Counted from the stretch's first letter, positions 47,114 through 57,208 are shown. The stretch is DNA of 64,000 nucleotides from Helianthus annuus (GCF_002127325.2 NC_035448.2:112107473-112171472), one strand, 5' to 3'. Notes: generated by a model not told the origin, from the sequence alone. A program made the numbers and translations.

Positions 47114-49393
47114 TGTCACACCCCAACCGATGGCGGAATCATCGGGGCGCGGCACTAGGCGAATCAGATTGCTCAAGAGAATCCATAACAACTATTTTGC
47201 GTCAATATTTAAACAGTTCATTATCCCATACTAATAAACAATATTTCACAAACGGTTATCACAGATTTCATGTCTCTTAAACAATAAAAATCCGACAACC
47301 TACATTTTCGGTGGGTTTCTAGAGTATCCCTAGCTTGCTTCGAGATAGTCTACGTCTAACCTGCAACATACGTAAAATAATATCAATACAAAAATATATT
47401 GGCGAGCATACAGGTTTGATGTAGTATAAAGTAGAATAAAAGCGTTGCGAATTTCCAATACATAAACATGATACACCACATATAAGCTACAAAACAAAGA
47501 CTGCCAGCTAAGTCCCGAGTGGGCTATGCATTGTTGTCTTAACTCTACCCTGTCGGGTGTGAGCCTAGCTATAGTACCATACTAGTTTAGTTGGAACGTC
47601 AAGAGTAATTGTCCTAGCACATATGTATCAAGCATCACGTATAACTATGTACGTCAAGTATTCGCATGTGATAATAGTTTAGATTGCGTACTGCGTTTTG
47701 ATAAGTGTGTTTCGATATAAACGTACGTTACACCCCAAAAGTGTTTAAAGCGTTAAAAGGGGGCAAGTATACTCACAGTGTGTGTTTAACAACTAAACAC
47801 AATCTGGATTGAGTTGAAGAGAGCGCGTTGAGTTAGCATGAGCATAAGACAAAAGTGTAAGCGTTGAACGCGTGTAAAACAGCGTGCTAGAGAGTTGGAG
47901 TGATCGAATGGTGATTCGCTCGGATGGTCTTCCGAGCAGATGTCCATTCGAACGGATGGCCATTCGAATGAGATGTGTGTGTTTGCAATTTGTTTTGAAA
48001 CTTTTGAAGTTTTTGTTGTAGTAATGAAACAAGTCATCCGGTCGGATGGTCATCCGGACGGATGGCCATGCGATCGGATGGTAGTTTGAAGTTTAATTGA
48101 ATTGTTTAAACATTGAAGGGCAGCCCCCTGGTCGGAGGGTCATTCGACCGGATGGAAATTCAAGTGGCAAACCGTTGTTTGAAAACTTATAAAATTTCAT
48201 AAGTTTTAATTTTAACGGAGACGATGCGACGACGAGTCAGAGACGGAAACACACCAGACCCAGTTCATTCGATCAGATGGGAATCACCCCATTCGATCAT
48301 ACTCACTGTTCTTTTGATGAAGTATCACGTTCAACCCGTTACTCGGTCATCTCTCCGGTGGAAGCCCGTTTTCAAGCCGACACTCGACTAAGGAATGAGT
48401 AGAGAGTCGGATTGAGCTCAGATTCCATCAGTTTTGTATAGAAAGTTGGAGAAAACTGAAAATAGTTGAAAAAGTGTTGAATTCTTGTAAAGATTAGTTG
48501 AAAAGTTGTGGAAATCCTTTAGATCTGAACCACTCTTGATGGAATGATGTTCAACAACAGGTTGTACAAGCAACCCGAGTGAAGAACACCTTCAAGAGGC
48601 TCAAATCAGTGATTTCAGAGAGAAAAGTTGTGATTTGGATGAAAAATATGATGTAGAAGTGATTATTGATGATGATTGTATAAGATTTGAAGAGAAAAAC
48701 TTACCAAAAGCCTTGAATCTTGATGAGAAGTGACCGAGAACGTCTTGGGAGCGAGTTGGTCGGATGAGAGTGTCAAATCAATGAACAGTGACATGACAGG
48801 GGTATTTATAGGCTAAGAGAGGAAGTAAGGCGGTGAAGAAATGGGTCGGATGGCCAGTCGATCAGATGTCTGGCTGGTCATTCGATCAGTTGGTTCACGT
48901 TCATTGGTTTTCTGACTTTTGTTTCGTTCAGTGCGTTTTGTTGCGTTAACCATTATGGATACTTTAAGTGTTTTAACGAGATAAGTAGTATCATGTTTCG
49001 GTGTGATACGTCAAACTGCGTGTGTCCGCATATGTGCGGTTCAACAGTCTCAGCACATAGATGGTTATTATATCGTGTTTAGATGTGCTTCCGTGTGATA
49101 CGTTGAATTACGCGTGTCCGCGTGTGCGCATTCAACAGTCTCAGCACTTTGATAGTTTTGATATAACTAATAGTATAATAGGTCATAGCATAAGTAACCG
49201 CGTTTCGAGTTTGCGTTTGCGTTTGCTTGAGCGATAGCGAATAGCCTAAATAGTGTATGCGATAGCGTTATAAGCGTATAGCGTGTGAGAAAGTATGCGA
49301 AATAGCGTTATGAGCGTTATAGTTTACATTATGATCCGAATCTCAGGTGCTAGGCATAATGAGAGTAACGAGAGCGATAAGCGGGTTGTTACA
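47114..49393 (-). repeat. RE-H 3' LTR
   Basis: 2280 bp; on the minus strand starts TGTAACAACCCGC and ends GGTTGGGGTGTGACA, like the RE-F LTR end. TATA at 48810-48803. It carries GGATGGNCATCCG-type words at about 47905-48165. Confidence 0.87.
48803..48810 (-). promoter_or_regulatory. TATA box of the RE-H LTR
   Basis: The minus strand reads TATAAATA in AGCCTATAAATACCCC. Confidence 0.62.
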
Positions 49394-49410
49394 GTCTCCC
49401 CTACTTTAGG

Positions 49411-49429
49411 AAATTTCGTCCCGAAATTA
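49411..49429 (-). promoter_or_regulatory. Conserved palindrome 17 nt before the RE-H 3' LTR
   Basis: The plus strand reads AAATTTCGTCCCGAAATTA. One terminal pair is lost, the rest is kept. Confidence 0.58.
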
Positions 49430-50060
49430 ATCCAAAAGGAAGACCTTTTGAGTGTTGACCCATATAAGTGGTGATAAAGCGTCAGGATTTGTTGAGGATG
49501 AACGAGTAATCGACTTAGGATTGACGAGTGTGAGTGTTTTAGATGCGAAAAGCGACTTGTTTTGACTAAAAGGGAGCATCCCACGAGTTAGTGTTTTAGA
49601 AGTTGCTTGAGTTTCGAAGAGTTTTGCTAAGTTGCTGCAAATGGATTTAAGGAAAGGTTTGAAAATTTTTCCTATAACGTGAGGTTAAGCTAAGTCGGTG
49701 TTAACCTAACGTCGTAGGAAGGGTTTTGTTTAGACATTAAAAAGAATAGGAAACTTGGTTTAAGAAGACTCTCTTATGACATGGTATTAAGCTGAAATCG
49801 ATGTTAAACCAATGTTTTAAGAAAAGTTTTAGGTTTTGCAAAAAGATTTTAAGGAAAAACTGGACTTATGAAAACTTCCCTTGGAAATGGAGTTAAGCTG
49901 AGTCGATGTTACCTCCACGTTGAGAGAAAATTCCACTTGTCCAATGGTTTTAATTAAAGAATTTTCCATTTTATTTTCGAAATCAGGAATAAATAAGTTT
50001 TAACAGTTCAAAAGGTAATTATCATCGAGCCCCGCGTGGAATCTTTCCACGAAAGTTTGT

Positions 50061-50127
50061 TAATATGGTTAAAACACTTATATATAGGAAGTACCAGCAG
50101 CGTATCCACCATATTTTTACCATATTA
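50061..50127 (-). other. Hairpin H5
   Basis: Arms of 16 nt (14 pair) at 50061-50076 and 50112-50127; 35-nt loop 50077-50111. Confidence 0.8.
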
Positions 50128-50463
50128 CTTCTGTTTCATGAAACAATGTCACGCGTGTCGAACACAACGATAGAGGGTCGGACCGAGTTTGAGATAGAAT
50201 CGAATTGACTAGATGGTGAGATTGACTGCGAACACAGCGATGACAGCGTACGCGAGTAGGTTGATGACACGAAATATCGAAGTAGCAAGGACGATAAGTG
50301 CAATAAGCGTCGAGCGATAAGCGGTGAGCGGTGAGCGATAAGCGATACGCGATAACTGAATAGCGATGGGAGCGTGTGTGAATAGCGCGATTGGATTAGT
50401 TTCAATAGTATCACAAATTGAACTAACATTAAGCCCCACATGGCCTCTTTCCACGAAAGTTTG

Positions 50464-50532
50464 CTAATATGGCTAAAGCACATATATATAGGAAGTACCA
50501 GTGGCGTATCCACCTTGCTTTGACCATATTAG
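50464..50532 (-). other. Hairpin H6
   Basis: Arms of 17 nt at 50464-50480 (CTAATATGGCTAAAGCA) and 50516-50532; 35-nt loop. The outer elements CACGA and TCGTG also pair around the stem. Confidence 0.85.
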
Positions 50533-50736
50533 TTCCGTCTCGTGAATGTCGTGTGTGCCAACATAACACAGATAGCGATAAGCGTCAGGCGATAAGCGAT
50601 AAGCAATAAGCGTTGCGCGATAAGCGATACGTGATAAGCGATACACGATAAGCGGGTAGTGCGATTTGATTAGTCTCAATAGTATCAGAAATTTACTAAC
50701 ATTAAGCCCCACATGGAATGTTTCCACGAAAGTTTG

Positions 50737-50805
50737 CTAATATGGCTAAAGCACTTATATATAGGAAGTACCAACAGCGTATCCACCATGCTTTGACCAT
50801 ATTAG
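50737..50805 (-). other. Hairpin H7
   Basis: Arms of 17 nt at 50737-50753 and 50789-50805; 35-nt loop 50754-50788. Outer pairs are CACGA/TCGTG and ACATG/CATGT. H6 and H7 are 273 bp apart and lie in a tandem unit. Confidence 0.85.
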
Positions 50806-51205
50806 TTCCGTCTCGTGAAGCGATCTCATGTGTGCCAACATAACACAGGTAGCGATAAGCGGTGAGAATATTGAAGCGATGAGATTAATAGATGCGATAA
50901 GCGTTAAAGCGTTCAAGTGTTGCGAGTGCGGTGAGAGTTAGATTCCAGCGAAGTTGCGATTGCGTTGCGTTATAGACTTATGACCAGTCTTGCGTTGATG
51001 CAATTGCACTGCGTGGTAGACTTACCAAAAAGTCCAACGATGAGGCGATTGCATTGCGTTGCAGAATTACGGAAAAGTCTCGCAATGATGCGATTGAGAT
51101 GTTACGCCTTGCCAATGAGTTTAGTGTGTTGAAAATAATCACATTACTATAAGAGGTCTAATGACGTTCAACTCTGCATGGCACTTTCTTCACGAAACTT
51201 CGGTA

Positions 51206-51240
51206 GTATGGTAAAGCACACCTTGCTTTACCCACAATAC
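51206..51240 (-). other. Loop-deleted relative of the hairpin
   Basis: GGTAAAGCA (51210-51218) and TGCTTTACC (51224-51232) pair with only CACCT between them. CACCT is the complement of the AGGTG that begins loop H6, so an internal loop deletion is likely. Confidence 0.6.
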
Positions 51241-51274
51241 TTACATCCCGTGAATAGATGTCACACTTTGTCGA

Positions 51275-51334
51275 CATGGTTAAGACGCTTATATATAGGA
51301 AGTACCAGTGGCGTATCCACCACGCTTAACCATG
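51275..51334 (-). other. Hairpin H8
   Basis: Arms CATGGTTAAGACG (51275-51287) and CGCTTAACCATG (51323-51334), pairing with one bulged base; 35-nt loop 51288-51322. Confidence 0.83.
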
Positions 51335-51679
51335 CTTTTAACATTAGGCACCATTAGAACTCACTACGATCTCCGTGCACTGACCAAAATACGCCCGTGT
51401 GCACCGTGATTAGTTTGTTCCTTGCACATTTACCGTACCTTATTCTAAGAGTGTATAGTGAGGGTAAAAACACATTATATCGTGATATGTATTGTATATG
51501 TACATAGTGCTAGTAATCTGTGTGTGCGCTTAGTCTAGGTGCGAGTACGAGGGAGTGAGAGAGCGAGAGAGAGTGCGAGTGTCAACGTTGCATATTGAAA
51601 CGACATCGATTTGATAGAACAATCACACAATATAGGACATAAATACTAATTTTGGAAATTGTACAATTTGCTACATTGT

Positions 51680-52898
51680 TTCAGTTGATGGTGCTGCGGC
51701 GGCTGGTACTTGGGGTCGCGGTCCTGTGCGGCAGTTGCGGGTGAAGTGGCCGTAATAGTTGCAATTGATGCAGTAGAGACAGTCAGTTCCCGCCTGGTGG
51801 TGATAGGTACACTCGTAACACTGTAACACTGGGGGTGAGTTCCAGCGTAGGCACGTTTTGGGAGTAGTGGGACTGCTTGAAGAGGCTCTGGTTGCGGCAG
51901 TTCAGTTGTTGGAGAATCTTGGTTCGAGCTTTTTCTCTTGAGACTAGGCTGCGTGTCTTGTGGCGGTGGGTTGTCGTCGTGGGTTTCGTCTGCGGATTCA
52001 TCAGCGGATTCGTCTGAGGGTTCGTCAGATGATCCGTCTGAGGGTTCGCTGGAGAATTCATCCGAGGATTCACCACGGGATTCGTCTGAGACTTTAGCGG
52101 AGAGTTCGTCTGAGGACTCGTCGGAGGATTCGTCTGAAGATTCAATGACGATTGCTTGTTAGCCTTCTTGGTGGGACCTTTGGAGAAGAATCCCTCCAAG
52201 ATGCGCTTGTCATTGATTTCTGCGGCCAGTTGATAGGCTTCTTCGATGGTAGCAGGTCGTGCAGCTTCAACAAAATTTCCCACACACTCAGGCAAGGCGC
52301 GTATGTACTTCTTGATAGCCTTATCGGGAGTGTCGACTTGGCTTGGGCAGATAATGCTAAGTTGTTTGAACCTTGTTGTGAGGCCGTTGTTGTCGCCTTC
52401 AACTTGCTTGATATTCCAGAATTCGTCCTCTAGTTTCTGCATCTCGTGGGGAGGGCAGTATTGTTCCTTCATGAGCTCTTTCAGCTCATTCCAGGAGAGT
52501 GCGTATGCTGCGTTGATCCCACATTTGTTACGCTCTGCTGTCCACCAGTCGAGTGCTCTTGATTGAAATACTCCGGTAGCGCAAGTGGTATGAAAATGCT
52601 CTGGGCACCCACTCTGATGAAGGCTAACCTCGATAGCATCGAACCACTGAAATAGTTGAGATATACCTTCTTCGCCTGTGAAGACCATCGGACCACAAGC
52701 TTTGAAGTGCTTGAAGGAGAAAGTAGACCTGGGCGCGTTGGTCATAGTGTCTCCTGAAGTTTGAGAGTTGCTAAGAGATTGGACTTGCGCAATGATTTGA
52801 GGTATGACCCTGGCCAATTCCCTGGCAACGAGTGAGGTGATCCTCTTATTAGTGTTTCGTCTAGCTCTTCTTCGGGCTGTTTGTTGCGGGTTGGAAAC
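51680..52898 (-). pseudogene. RE-H gag with zinc knuckle, frameshifted, no start codon
   Basis: The frame has FSFKHFKACG, EGISQLFQWFDAIEV, LDWWTAERNK, YCPPHEMQKLEDEFW and TIEEAYQLAAEIND, all typical of the RE-F/RE-H Gag type. The C-terminal part has a pentapeptide repeat (variants of NPQTN), encoded by a 15-nt degenerate array at about 51985-52140. Near 51830-51845 a frameshift puts the zinc knuckle CINCNYYGHFTRNC (51772-51731) in another frame. The N-terminal end reaches the inverted junction at about 52898 with no ATG. After the knuckle the sequence passes straight into the hairpin region, so pol was already missing in the parent. Confidence 0.82.
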
Positions 52899-53955
52899 GT
52901 TCGATGCTATCGAGGTCTTCACGGGCGCAGAAGGTGTATCTCAGATGGTCTTCACGGGAGAAGAAGGTGTATCTCAGATGCTCCAGTGGTTCGATGCGAT
53001 CGAGGTTACCCTCCGTCAGAGTGGGTGCCCTGATCACTTTCGTACCACATGTGCTACAGGAGTATTTCAAACAACAGCCCTCAACTGGTGGACAACCGAG
53101 CGTAACAAACGTGGGAATGATGCAGCCTACGCGCTATCCTGGGATGAGCTAAAGGAGCTCATGAAGGAAGAATATTGCCCTCCCCACGAAGTCCAGAAGC
53201 TAGAAAATGAATTTTGGGATATCAAGCAAGTTGAAGGTGACAACGCCGGCCTCACAGCAAGGTTCAAACAGCTTAGCATTATCTGCCCAAGCCAAGTCGA
53301 CACTCCTGAAAATGCTATCACAAAGTACCTCTGTGCTTTACCTGAGTGTGTGGGCGATTTTGTCGAAGCTACAAGACCAGTTACCATCGAAGAAGCCTAC
53401 CACTTGGCCGCAGAGATCAATGACAAGCGAATATTTGCTGGATCTTTCTCCAAAGGTTCCACCAAGAAGGTTAACCAGGCTACCACTGAGCCATCCGACG
53501 ACGATGCACCACCGCAAGCTGCCACCGAGTCTAGTCGCAAGAGAAAGAGCTCGAGTTTCAATTGCTCAGCAACTACACCGCTTAACCCAGAGCCTCTTTA
53601 AACAGTCGCACCTCACCCAAGGCGTGCTTACACTGGAACACTTCCCCTGTGTCAAAAGTGTACCTATCACCACTAAGCCAGAGCTAAATGCCGCTACTGC
53701 TTCAACTGCAACTGTTTCGGTCACTTCACCAGCCACTGTCACACAAGGCCATGACATCAAGGTATGCTAGCCCTTCCAGCATCGCCGACACAACCCGCAG
53801 CCCCAGCAGCCGCCGCACCAGTGGCATTAGCAATCGCAGCAGAAGCTCCAGCAGCAACTGCAGACCTAGCAGGAGTTCTCGCCGTCAACGCCAACCAGAC
53901 GCAGAACGACGTTGTAAACGGTACAATCCCCGACGTTAGATTTTATACTTTATAA
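52899..53955 (+). pseudogene. RE-I gag, 5' truncated, opposite in direction to RE-H gag
   Basis: Starts inside gag at FDAIEV and has a direct repeat (VFTGAEGVSQM then VFTGEEGVSQM) before LQWFDAIEVTL. It continues as a diverged copy of the RE-H Gag (LNWWTTERNK, YCPPHEVQKLENEFW, TIEEAYHLAAEIND). TAA at 53599-53601 ends that frame. The zinc knuckle CFNCNCFGHFTSHC (53698-53739) is in another frame, between TAA 53674 and TGA 53752. It ends NQTQNDVVNGT, the segment that in RE-F just precedes protease, and protease itself is missing. Confidence 0.8.
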
Positions 53956-54278
53956 TTGATTCTATAGATCGATGTCACCTCAACACACGACGACATCTCT
54001 ATCTTTCTATCTTCCTCTCCCTCTCCCTCTCGAGTCATCGCACTTAGTCTAGGATCACACACTAATTTTATTAATTGCACTATATAAGATATCACAATAT
54101 AGTACGTTTTTACCCCTACTCCGCGCCTTTAGAATAAGTTACGATGATCATGCAAACACGAAATTAATCACGGGTGCACACAGGATTATCTTGGTGGGTG
54201 TATGGAGATCGTAGTAAGTTCTAATGGAGCCATAACGTTAAAAGAATGGTTAAGCGTGGTGGATACGCCACTGGTACT
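53956..54278 (+). other. RE-I noncoding region after gag, ending in half hairpin H9
   Basis: Aligns by eye with the RE-H region from about 51660 down to 51290 (shared blocks GATCGATGTC, GTTTTTACCC, GGAGATCGTAGT). The last part (54245-54278) is the left arm and loop start of a hairpin, up to CTGGTACT, where RE-J begins. The last five bases GTACT are the expected target duplication. Confidence 0.7.
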
Positions 54279-54662
54279 TGACGGGTGATCCATAGGACAA
54301 CCCTTAATGATGTTAAAAGACGGATTTATCCTTCACTTAATCGCGTAATTTTCTTGAATTAGATGACTACGGTTGCTCATGTTTCAGGTGCAGTTCGGGA
54401 GCTAATAAGGGATAAAATGCAGTTTAGGAAGGATTGGAGATGAACGGGTCACGCGCGGAATGAAAGAAGAAACAAAACCCAGCATTCAGGGGTCCACCGT
54501 AAATTACGGTGGCCACCGTAATTTACGGTGGCCCTGAAACACCAAGAATTCCCACCGTAACTCAGTCTCCAGTCACCGTAAATGTTTGAAGACCACCGTA
54601 ACTTACGGTGGTACCGTAAGTTACGGTGGAGTCTGCGTAAAAAGTCGTAATTGCCTTCATTA
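54279..54662 (+). mobile_element. RE-J: start of an unassigned LTR, cut by RE-K
   Basis: Begins TGACGGGTGATCC exactly where the H9 loop is broken, so it looks like the 5' end of an inserted LTR. Only 384 bp are present before RE-K. No TATA box or coding region. The family is not recognised with certainty. Confidence 0.45.
54494..54629. repeat. Four near-identical 18-19 bp palindromes in RE-J
   Basis: CCACCGTAAATTACGGTGG (54494-54512), a second with one central change (54513-54531, directly adjacent), a third at 54593-54611 and a fourth at 54612-54629 (TACCGTAAGTTACGGTGG). Arms are kept while the middle base varies. Confidence 0.88.
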
Positions 54663-57171
54663 TGTCACACCCCCCCAAAATCCCACCTGCGGAGTACTAC
54701 CGCTAGGAGGCGTGACTGACCAGGATCCAGCCACCAATCATACTGAACAAGCATATTAATAGTTATAAAAGTCTAACCAATACGATTGGTGTTCAAACAA
54801 AACAAAACGGAAGCATAAGTCTTAAAGTTAAAACATAAGTTCAAATGGTTTCAAGTTTAACATAGTACGCAGCAATGCGTGTCCCACAACGACTCTCCTC
54901 CATGCAAGCTCCAGCTGAGTACCTATGGTCCTGCAAAGCATGTAGTAACGAGTCAACAACTAGTTGAGTGAGTTCACAGTTGGGTGTTCGTTTTAGTTGT
55001 TTCGAAAACAGTTTCCTTTAACTGGCATCCTGCCGTGGGGGTTACCCCATAGTTTAAAAAAAACGTGACTTGTTCATTCCCAGTTACTCTGGCATTCCAG
55101 CCATGGGGGCTACCCCATGTTAGTTATCAGGCATTTCGGCCGTGGGGGCTACCCCATGCGTACACTAGACTCGTTACCATATCGACTGCTGACTGTAGTC
55201 ATGTTTATGTGCCCTGAAAACCGTCAATGTCTATCATCATTGACGTGCTCCAGATCCATTAGTTCACGCCCGTCCTCTGCGGCACGGTGTGAGGTTTGTC
55301 AGACCTAAATAGCGCTATCTAACTAATGACCCGCTCGCCATTGGCCCGACGATTAAGTCGATATAAAAAGGAGGGACTTCGTGATAGAGTTTTGGTCTAG
55401 TACGAGTTATCCGTCCACCAGGACGAGGAATTACATTCCTGAACCATCGCTGTCCTACCCAAGGAGGACGAGGAATCCACGTTCCTTAACCCCGTTCCCA
55501 ACCCAGGGAATCCCATGCTTTGTAGAGGGTGTGAACTCACCTTGGTTTGCTCGGCAGTTACTCACAGAAAGGTCAATCAAGTTGCAAGTAGTCAACTACG
55601 TCCTAACATAGATACCAGTTATATCAGGTTCGAACCAAGCAGTGCACATACAAGTAGAAATCATGTCATGGCAGTTTATCAATAACATACTCAAATAACA
55701 GTAGCACGTATGACCCATATGTTCAGCCCAATTACTTAAGCCCAAAACATGCATTAAACAGTAGCACAAGGAGTCCATAAGGCCGGCCCATTAACTTAGG
55801 CCCGTAACTAAGCAAGCCCAATAAATGTGGTCTCGAGTCGCAACCGGACTCGCAAGCGTGGTTTCGAGTCATGCTGTTTGTGTTGATCATAGGTGGTTGC
55901 GAGTCGTAACCTATGTCGCAACTATGGTTTCGGCTCGTCATGCTATGGTTCCGAGTCGCAATCTATGTCGTAACTATGGTCTCGGCTCATCATGCTGTGG
56001 TTTCGAGTCGCAACAGGACTCGCAACCTGTGGTCTCGGCTTGTAAGGTTGTGGTCTCGAGTCGCAACCAGAGGTTTCGACTCCCCAGCAGTTGCTGATCC
56101 TTCGCAGATTGTACTATCCAATAGAATTCATGCAGAATTATGTACTATCCACTAAACATGTTTTGTTGTCTAACATTTACCCAAAATGGATCAAACAATT
56201 CAGATTTCAAATATTCAAAGCACCTTCAAAGCATATTCAAGTTGTTCTTCACATATTCAAAACACATTCATCAAGTTCTTCAATACTCATAACATAAACA
56301 CTTCTTATTCAAACACATTATGCATTTTCGGACAAGAGTTATAACACCTAACTAGATATCAATACTCATCTTGCAAGCAAAACATTCTTAAATAAGATTT
56401 GTTATTAACATATGCTAGTCCGATTTCATGAACATTAACATCTAATGGTTTAACTTCATTTAAACACAAGATATCCTCAACTCATCATGCAATATAACCG
56501 AAACCAAGACATGTTAACCGGTTTATCATCATCATACATATGCTATCCTCATTTGACAACAAGTAGTTATTTTCTATCAAGTAACATCTTTATCATAAAC
56601 AATCATTTCATGTGCAAACAACTTAGCAACCAAACATGATGTCATAATCATCAATCCAAGCACCAAAACACAACAAGAATTACTAACCGGTTAAGAGATA
56701 GGAAAGGTGAACTCCAAATGTCGATTTCCAAGCTTGAACCGAAAGTCCTAGTGCCAACCGATTGGATCCGAGAATGAAGTGTGTTTGTGTTTCTTAGGGT
56801 TTTAGTGAGAGGGAAAGTAGGAGAGTGTGTGTAGGAGAGTGAGTGTGTTGTCCAAAGAAAATGGCAAGGATAGCTAAGAGTGTGATATATATACTAGTTC
56901 CCCCAAGGTGCACCCTAATGGGTTTACAAATCGGCTATGGGGTTTACGGCCCAAATGGCCCAACCGGTTACTGTTCACTCGAGACCACATGGTCTCGAGT
57001 CGGGTCCTTGTTGTCTCGGTTCATATACATACACGCATACACATAATATAACATGTAGTTCACATAAGATGTTCACATATATCATTGCACCAAACATGTC
57101 AACTAATCACATAACGTACAAGCATGTTACATCGAGACACAACGAAAGGTTCTAAATTTCGAGTTGTCACA
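54663..57171 (-). repeat. RE-K 3' LTR
   Basis: 2509 bp; on the minus strand it starts TGTGACAACTCGAAA and ends GGGTGTGACA. A TATATATA box is at 56893-56886. Three hairpin units with GTGGGG and TACCCCA lie at about 55031-55158. Words based on CGAGTCGCAAC recur at 55829-56085. Confidence 0.9.
55829..56085. repeat. Array of CGAGTCGCAAC-type words in the RE-K LTR
   Basis: About ten variants of GGTCTCGAGTCGCAAC or GGTTTCGAGTC. The same array is in the other LTR at 63417-63673. Open frames over it are by-products. Confidence 0.75.
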
Positions 57172-57189
57172 TCATCCCCAAGTTGAAAG

Positions 57190-57208
57190 AAATTTCGTCC
57201 CGAAATTT
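57190..57208 (-). promoter_or_regulatory. Conserved palindrome 18 nt before the RE-K 3' LTR
   Basis: AAATTTCGTCCCGAAATTT on the plus strand, followed toward the LTR by the G-rich primer (minus strand ACTTGGGGATGA). Confidence 0.6.

Larger units (their letters stand above)
47114..52898 (-). mobile_element. RE-H: gag-only Ty3/gypsy element on the minus strand, 5' end missing
   Basis: The 3' LTR is 47114-49393. Going leftwards on the minus strand the order is gag (52898-51680), four hairpins plus a loop-deleted one, conserved palindrome, LTR. No protease to integrase region exists between gag and the hairpins. This matches the plant class of terminal-repeat elements that keep only gag (TR-GAG). 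The 5' LTR is absent because gag ends at an inverted junction with RE-I. Confidence 0.75.

Noticed and set aside
52804..52898. N-terminal part of the plus-strand frame at 52804-53601
   Set aside because: Up to about 52898 it is the antisense shadow of the RE-H gag; true RE-I gag homology starts at FDAIEV.
20290..54278. Hammerhead ribozyme (retrozyme) as explanation of the hairpins
   Set aside because: I looked for the CTGATGA and GAAA core boxes around the conserved loop and did not see them in the right arrangement.
55829..56155. Frames of 80-94 codons over the CGAGTCGCAAC array, repeated at 63413-63743
   Set aside because: By-products of a repetitive LTR tract; present in more than one frame and not conserved as proteins.
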